DNA of 64,000 bases, taken from positions 167,221,079-167,285,078 of the forward strand of contig CM061141.1 of NCBI GenBank assembly GCA_030789695.1. The letters are read 5' to 3'. Position numbers and translations under genes: made by a program. The first letter of the stretch is position 1, and each line of letters begins with the position of its first letter. Source of the DNA: Scilla litardierei. Its lineage: Eukaryota > Streptophyta > Magnoliopsida > Asparagales > Asparagaceae. Below the pieces are notes generated by a model. It was not told where the DNA came from. It made no database searches and was given only the letters and a program-made list of their open reading frames with translations. Shown here in pieces: positions 57,436 through 64,000 of the stretch.

Positions 57436-60400
57436 TGTAACGACCTGTTTCCCGGGCCCGTTACTTTTTGATATTTGCGCATGTCCTGTAGTTAACCAGT
57501 GAAAACAAAATAGCCACGATGCAGAGATGTAAAAAAAATACCCAAATAGTGTCCAATTATTACATTTTATATTGTACAAAATGTTCCAACAAACGTACAT
57601 GAAGGAAAGAAATACAACTGAAAATGACTCTGAAAGATGCGGTCTCAGGGTCGAGCTCTGGCGCTATTAACTCAAGAGCATCTACCTCCATATGTACGTC
57701 GTCTGTGGTGCCACAGAGATGCAACCTTAGGTAAGTCACAACAATTCTAGCAATAGAAACAAAGTAGTGCAAAAGCATGGAACAGACTATAGTAAACAAA
57801 AGATGGTCATGCTGGTGCAAAAAGTAAGGTACGAACATGCATGTATATACGAGCAAAAGTAAAGTACTGGTGGCTGCACAGGTGAGGTAAGTAAGATACA
57901 TGTAATGCAGTAAATGTGACTGTGTAAGTGTAAGAGTGATAACTATGGCGTGGCATATGGTAAAAACAATATGTAGACCACATGCAATGGGACGACAATT
58001 GTAAGATAGCCAAGTAGACGTAGTAACACTTAAGAAAAGATGAGCGTCGCTTGACTATCTAATAGTGTATGCAGGCCTAATAATAAGAAGTCTAGTTTAA
58101 CTCCCAGATCAGCCAGGCAATCAGGGCTTGAAGGCACAGGTCACTTCAAAGACCACAGGAACAAGTCCATTGATTGACCAACCCCCTTCCCATTCCTTTC
58201 TAGACACTGATTCAGTCGTAATTTAAGACCGCTTGTTATTATACCGTCTTGCCACGTTCGAGTAGTCTCGACTTAGTCAGTAGAACAATGGTATTAAGTC
58301 AGCAATATTGGCATAATAAACAAACAAGCTAGTGCATCAGCCTTAAATGCCGCAAGGGCCCAATAGTGTGCTCCGTATGCTCCGAAAATGCCCGAGGGCC
58401 CAATAGTGTGTTCCATAATGTGCTCCGTAAATGCCCGAGGGCTCAATAGTGTTTTCCGTAATGTGCTCCGCAAATGCCCGAGGGCTCAATAGTGTTTTCC
58501 ATAATGTGCTCCGTAAATGCCCGAGGGCCCAATAGTGTGTTTCATAATGTGCTCCGTAAATGCCCGAGGGGCCAATAGTGTGTGCGACAATACAAACAAC
58601 CATGAGTACAATATAGCAAACACAAATACGAGGTGAGTACTTGCGTACAGTAAAACACAGTAGAGGGTGGTTGATACTTGCAAGTATAGTGCAATAGACA
58701 GGATAGTTAATACTTGCATATATATACGGTAGTTACTTGCGGTATTTACTTGCTGAAAAGTCAAGGCAGAAACCTCAACAAAGAATATCAGTCCTGAGCA
58801 ATGCTTTGAAGTCCAACAATTATGATACCGATCCATGCCTCGAGCATGCGATAATTCCATGAAGTTCACTATTTCAATTTCTAAAGTTAGAATTAATTGT
58901 GACTTACACCCAATCCATGCTTCGAGCATGCGGTTTTCAATTAGTACAGAGTTTACCCAAGTTGATGGTCGCGTGCTTCAATGACCAAAGTTAAAAGTTG
59001 GCAATATCATTTGCTTAAGTCCATGGTCATTCCACTATTGATTATTTCTCTATTTAATTAGGTCTCTAATCATTGGTTCAAGTCAATAGCTGTTCTGAGA
59101 ATGTATATGAGGTCCTAAGTCCATACGAGTACACTATCTAAATTTCTAAGTTAGAATTAGAATGACTTACGCTATTTGAGATCGTCGTGGTAAGACGAGG
59201 TTGGAGCTAGAGCTTCTAAAGATACTGGTGCACGAGAATTGGTACCTGCAAAACACAAGAACAATCGGTTACAGAATACCTTATTTTCTACCTATTTAAT
59301 TTGATCGTTTCGATTTTCTAAACTGATTTAAACGATGTCGAGAAGCGTTCTAAATTTTTATCTAGGCTAGATATGAAAAAAATAATTTTATTATAGCAGA
59401 AAATAATTTTCTAAAGCTAATAGTAATTTTTATAATTTTTAAAAGCTCAAAATAGATTTAAAAACTAATTTTTAATTAAGTAACGTATTTATTCAATAAT
59501 TTCTTCTGGATGCAATCTGCATCAGAAACTGTCAAAATGACCGTCTCGGAGAGTACTTTAACATATATTTTTATCACGTATTAGTTACCGTGAAAATAGC
59601 AAGTTACTGATTTTTGAATGTAAATAACCTATTTAACTTTTATGCTTAAAAATTAATTCTGGAAAAATTAAGTGTCAGATTTGGGTGAAACTAGTGTCAT
59701 TGGGTCCAGAAGGTCATTTCTGATTTTCTGAAGGTAATCTGGTAATTTTTCGACACTTATATTATTAATTATGAATTAAAAACCATTAAACTCCTATAAA
59801 ATATTATATATATTACGAAAATACCTTTTCGTATTTCGAGAAATACGCTTTCGTATTTAACTCACCCCCGCTCTCGTAATCGTGCATAGGGATCGTTCGT
59901 TGGCGGGGCGGGGCGGGGCGGCGTCGGGGGGCGTGTCGAGTGGCACAGGTGGCCGGTGATGGCGGGCGACGGCGGCATCACTGACGGCGGGCGTGAGCAG
60001 CAGCAGCTGCTGCTGCTTCCGACGAGAGTGGCAGCTCGAGTGGGGGCTTCTGGATCTCATCGGTGACGTCGAAGGCGGCGTACGGCGATACCTGGTGGCT
60101 TGAGAAGCTCAGGCTCGTGGTGGCGGGGCTCCTGTGTCTCCGATGATGGTCGAAGCAGCGGAGGCTCCGTGCTCCGGTGGGCGCTTAGGCGAGGGAGCTA
60201 GGGTCGACGGAGCTTCGAGCTCAGGGGACAGCGGCACTCGGGAGCTTGCGGTGGCGGTGTTGGGGTCTTCGACTGCGGTGCTCGGAGATGAAGCAGTGGA
60301 AGGCTGACGTGGGTGGCTGCGAGTGCTCCGAAGGCAACCAGAGGGGACGACGTCGAGGTCGGAGCTGGGCGTCGGGTAGCTTCGAAGCGGCGGGGGGCGG

Positions 60401-61323
60401 GGCACTCGCCGTGGGTTCACTGAGGAAGGAGAGAGAGGGTGAAAGAGAGAGACAGAGCTGAGTGTATGTTGGGGTTAGAGGGGGGTTTTGTACGTAAGTT
60501 TAGAGAGGGCATGGGTCATTTGCATGAAAAGAACGGGGGAGAGAAAAATTAGCCTGGGAGAGAGAGGGGGTTAGGGTTATTTATTGGTAAGATATATTAG
60601 TAATTAATTAGTGTTCATTAGTAAAAAGTAATTAATAGATTAGGTAGTTAATAAATGTGATTAGGTGTTAGGTGTTTACTAAGGTGAGAATGAGGAACAC
60701 ATGGGTTGCTACGTACTAAGGGGTAGGTGATTAAGGTAAGTTTAATGGTAATTTAATTAACAAAATTACAGAGTGTAATTAGTAAATGGGCAATTAGTAA
60801 ATATTGAAAATTACGATTTTGTCCCTACTAGTAAACGTGTCCGAAAAATTACGAAGACATACCCAGGGGTTCGTATCGTCGCTAGGATCACGAATACGAA
60901 GTCTGTTTCAGGGTTTGAGCTACGAAAATACTAGTTTTAGGCTAAAACATTTAGAAAGCGGGTCTGTGGGTTCTCTATTGATTTGACGTCAGAAAATTAC
61001 GAAATTAATATGAAAAGCCATAAATGATCATAGAATGTTACTGTAAAAGTTTGAAATCGTTTTGATGATGTTTGTATAGAAAATAAATTCATTAAGCCAA
61101 AACGGTAATAATTGAAAATGAATTGTTATCAGATTATTTAGAGGTATTTGATGAAACCCGAACTTACTAAAATACTTCATAGCTAGCCTGATATCTCAAA
61201 ATATTTTTTATAAGAAATTTTTGAAATCGTAAAACTCCTGACAAATCATTATAAAATAGTTTTAAAACTGAAAAATTAGTCAAATACGTAAATAGTTTGT
61301 CTTGATGAAAACAGGCCGTTACA
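57436..61323 (-). repeat. D2, 5' LTR of element D (uninterrupted)
   Basis: 3888 bp, tgtaacgacctg to ggccgttaca. It is collinear with both parts of D1 and shows the empty target site of the Athila-like array (acagg at about 58698). It is followed by GCTTG, the target duplication of D. Confidence 0.9.
58386..58582. repeat. 43-bp minisatellite in D2
   Basis: Four full units from 58386 (58386, 58429, 58472, 58515) and a partial one, against five full units in D1. Confidence 0.9.
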
Positions 61324-61328
61324 GCTTG

Positions 61329-62171
61329 GGAATCTGGAATTTTTATTAGATCTATAAATTGAAATTATTATATATCTCCCACTATAAGTCTTCTACTTTT
61401 ATTCTTTTGACTGCTATGATGTCTTCATCTCTATAAATGATGTTTTTATTCGTGAATAGTGACATGTGTGAGTAAATCTCTCTAGGGTTGATCGGTTATC
61501 CCTAAGACCCTAGGGGAGACGTAGATCTGAATCTCCACATTGAATTAGGGATTTAGGAAAGTATTTTGGTCGATCCTACCGAATCCCTAGATAACCCGTA
61601 CTGAGATCATGCCCACGGTCTGTGGAATTTATGCGCTTAAAGGGTATCTTTGGGATCCGAATAGGGAAATCGGTGGATCCAACCAAGGCTCGTGACCATG
61701 CCCGGCTCGTGCCTTGAGGAGATCCATCGACAAACTATACCTCTACGTTGACGGTTATCGTCATTGCGTCAACGAAAGCTACCGAAATACCTCACAATTC
61801 TAACCCACGAGAGTGGTACGAATTGTGAGATTTATCCCCTAACCCTAATGCAACGTGAGGATTCTATTCTAACGTCGACCCCCGACGATCTTAGTAGTGA
61901 TCTCTAATGCCCTAGTCCTTTTTATTAGTGAAACAACAACACCACCCCAAACAACTCTTCCAACCCGATAGCTATATCACTTCGAGATTTAGAAGTAAAC
62001 TGAGAATCCATATACACTATCACCATCCCTGTGGGATTCGATATCATTTATACTATAACTCGACACCGTCCGCTTGCAGATTGAGGCTAGAATTAAAGCT
62101 TAGGGGCCATACCACACCTGGCGATCGTGACACCGCCAGGTGGAATCTAGGTGTAGGTTTCGGGTGCGTCA
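61329..62171 (+). repeat. LTR of element E, right part
   Basis: Continues the E LTR after the D target duplication. The end (gggattcgatat, then accgtccgcttgca, then gtgcgtca at 62171) resembles the LTR ends of the Athila-like array, and TG...CA borders close the LTR at about 1.7 kb in total. Confidence 0.7.
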
Positions 62172-62172
62172 C

Positions 62173-62640
62173 TCCCCCAGCATGTAGACCGACCCGACCG
62201 TCTGTAAGGTTGGGGGCAACTCCCCCAACAGGCTGGTCCATCGGTTGACCGTAAGCCTGGGGGTAGCTCCCCCAGCTGACCAACCGACCCGATCGACCGT
62301 AAGGTTGGGGGCAACTCCCCCAGCGGACCAATCACCATGGTCGACCACAAGGATGCAGACAACTCCCCCAAGCAGGCCGATCCTTCGATCTACCGTAAGC
62401 CTGGGGGTAGCAACCCCAGCATGTAGACCGACCCGATCGTCCGTAAGGCTGGGGGAAACTCCCCCAGCAGGCCGGAACATCGATTGGCCATAAGCCTGCG
62501 AATAGCTCCTCCAGCAGGCCAACCGAACGGATCGGCCATACGGCTGGGGGCAGCTCCCTCAACGGGCCGATCACCCGACCGCCCGTAAAACTGAAGGCGA
62601 GACCTCCCGCAAGGCGATCACCCACTCGACCTGAGGATCG
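62173..62640. repeat. 48-bp minisatellite with hairpin units
   Basis: About ten units of roughly 48 bp. Most carry actcccccagc at the start and aagg/cctgggggc at the end, so that adjacent unit borders can pair (gctgggggnaactcccccagc). Units diverge toward the right, where they become hard to follow after about 62580. Confidence 0.85.
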
Positions 62641-63177
62641 CGAACGGTGGCAAACCCTCGGCGGGACGAACAGCTGGTCAGCCGAGAGCACTCCCTAGGT
62701 ACTGACTCACAAGGCGAATCGACGTAACGTTCTCGGGTCCATATTCCCCTCACAACAGGTGGTAAGGGGTCAGTAATGGATCACCTTTGAGGAAGGGGGA
62801 GGCTGTAGAACGCTGGCCTCAGAGGGTCAACCCCCTAGTCAACCCGAACACTGCTGTCGTCCACGAGACCAAGGGCCTCCCCCACCGTTAAACAGCTCAA
62901 TCAGTAGAAAGAAAGACCCGCAGCAGTCCTAATCGGCGGTCAGCCCCAGATGCTAAAAGGATGGAGGGGGAGAGCAACGGAGGGAGACAACCCAGAAAAC
63001 AGTTAACGGGAACAGGAAAAAGTACAACATAAAGAGCGAGACAACATGTGGAAAGGTTAAAGGGCCCGTAAAACAAATTACATATTGCTTTCAATATATT
63101 GTTCCTTATTACAGGATGGGGAGGGCACACGAGGATGGAGAAACATCGCCTATGGCGCCGGGGCCCGGTAGGAGGCA

Positions 63178-63999
63178 TCACCTGAAGCCTCGCCCTGCTT
63201 TGATTGAGGAGGCTCCTCGGGGCCTGGCAGGGGCGGGGAAGCGCCTGTCGACCTGCTCCTCGAACCTCTGGAAGGATTCCCGGAAGGTTCTCACGATCCT
63301 CGGGGACAAGAGGTCTTCATAGGAATCGAATGTCTCCTTGAGGGCTTCAGCGATTCTCGGCCTAAGGACCCCCTCATAGCCCCTCTCCACCTCCTCGATG
63401 AGCCGGATGGGGTGCGCTCGTTGCAGGGCTTCCAGCTCGGCCCAGAGCTCGTTTCCTCCGCCTCTTGGGCAGACCTCTGAGCGTCCGCCAGGGCCACTTC
63501 AGGTCCATCACCTATCGTCCACTTGGCGCCTTAAACAGCGAGCCTCCATGCGGGATTCTTCAGCCGCCACTTCGACCGATTCAGCCCTCAGGCCCTCCCG
63601 TGACAAAGACTCCTCGAGACCCGTCGCGTGGGTCGCACGGTGTTGAACTTCCACGGCCATTACAGAGGCCTGCAAAATAGTAGGTGTGAGCCAGGGATGC
63701 CGTAAAGCGGGGTCAGATGCGGTAAAAAGACCAACCTGCTGGAGTTGCCAGACTAGGGCGTCCTCCACTCGATCGAAGCGAACCCTCTCCATGAGGGCGC
63801 GGTCCCTCGGAAGGATGGAGCTCTGCGCCAACTGGGTGGCCACGCCTCGGTCGACGAAGACCGACTCCGCGGGCGTGGCCTCTGGGCTAGCCTCAAGCAT
63901 CAACAGGGTGCTTCCTGCGCCAGCCAGAGATGGCTCAGCCAGGCTAGCAGGGGTAACCACCTCTGCCAAGGGAAGGGTGCCTCCCGAGGCGATCGACAT
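63178..63999 (-). pseudogene. Coiled-coil-like ORF of element H, function unknown
   Basis: Minus-strand frame of 163 codons (63999-63508), rich in Ala, Glu, Arg and Leu. It stops at TGA, but coding-like sequence continues in a shifted frame (VALADAQRSAQEAEE). It then returns to the first frame (ELWAELEALQRAHPIRLIEE ... RPIVR-type) and ends at 63178. Two compensating indels near 63510 and 63452 explain this. Helix-rich composition and heptad-like Leu/Ala spacing suggest a coiled coil. It may be an extra ORF of a Tat-type gypsy element or part of a gag-like protein; no known domain is visible. The start may lie beyond the right edge. Confidence 0.4.
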
Positions 64000-64000
64000 C

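Larger units (their letters stand above)
12731..61323 (-). mobile_element. LTR retrotransposon D (Tekay/Del-like), interrupted and internally deleted
   Basis: It starts tgtaatgacccg at 12731 and ends ccgttaca at 61323. It is flanked by perfect 5-bp duplications GCTTG (12726-12730 and 61324-61328). It has two LTRs: D1 (12731-14252 plus 54016-56641, split by a later insertion) and D2 (57436-61323). On the minus strand a polypurine tract AAGGAGGGTAGGA precedes the LTR start TGTAACGGCC, as in Tekay/Del chromoviruses. The internal region is only about 794 bp and carries no gag or pol. Confidence 0.85.
62172..64000 (-). mobile_element. 3' part of another gypsy-like element (H), runs off right edge
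   Basis: GC-rich sequence unlike E begins right at the E LTR end. It holds a minisatellite, about 500 bp without features (62650-63177) and a frameshifted minus-strand ORF. Tat-lineage gypsy elements often have tandem repeats in the 3' untranslated region, which would fit minus orientation. No LTR or polymerase motif is visible, so the assignment is tentative. Confidence 0.4.

Noticed and set aside
62053..62522. Minus-strand frames with repeated WGSCPQ/AGGV peptides
   Set aside because: Translations of the 48-bp minisatellite in several frames.

Overview
This window is nuclear DNA from a flowering plant. It is almost entirely nested transposable elements, and no intact host gene was recognised. 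The evidence is plant-type Ty1/copia, Ty3/gypsy and CACTA (En/Spm) coding regions, primer-binding sites of plant LTR elements, GT/AG introns, and insertions stacked inside each other. The species cannot be told from the sequence.

Layout, left to right. (1) 1-3291: the 5' part of a minus-strand Ty3/gypsy element (G) that lacks most of gag but keeps a fully open protease-RT-RNase H frame, its primer-binding site and a 964-bp LTR. It abuts the 3' end of (2), a decayed minus-strand Ty1/copia element resembling Sireviruses (3292-about 9183). (3) 9567-11273: a probable solo LTR (F). (4) 11274-12730 and 61329-62171: the 3' end and LTR of an Athila-like plus-strand element (E), split by insertion of (5). 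(5) 12731-61323: a minus-strand Tekay/Del-like element (D) with LTRs of about 4 kb, almost no internal region, and a perfect 5-bp target duplication GCTTG. (6) 14253-54010, inside D's 3' LTR: an LTR-internal-LTR-internal-LTR tandem array of a pol-less Athila-like element, bounded by target duplication ACAGG. (7) 23746-50421, inside the second internal unit: a 26.7-kb CACTA transposon with 3-bp target duplication TGG, subterminal repeat arrays, a TNP2 transposase gene, a 13-exon second gene ending in a Ulp1-type cysteine protease domain, and three exons resembling host CTF18. (8) 31026-39915, inside the TNP2 gene: a non-coding LTR retrotransposon (LARD-like) whose 5' LTR is truncated and which is bounded by an 11-bp duplication. 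(9) 62172-64000: the end of another gypsy-like element with a 48-bp minisatellite and a frameshifted coiled-coil-like ORF.

The insertion order can be read directly: E, then D into E, then the Athila-like element into D, then its unequal-recombination duplication, then CACTA into one of the two internal copies, then the LARD into the CACTA transposase. D2 and internal copy 1 serve as nearby uninterrupted references for two of these insertions, so the breakpoints are well supported.

Functionally, the CACTA element once carried its own transposase and a second protein. The retroelements in the middle (D, the array, the LARD) lack pol and would have needed enzymes from other copies. All reading, splice-site assignment and repeat comparison was done by eye.
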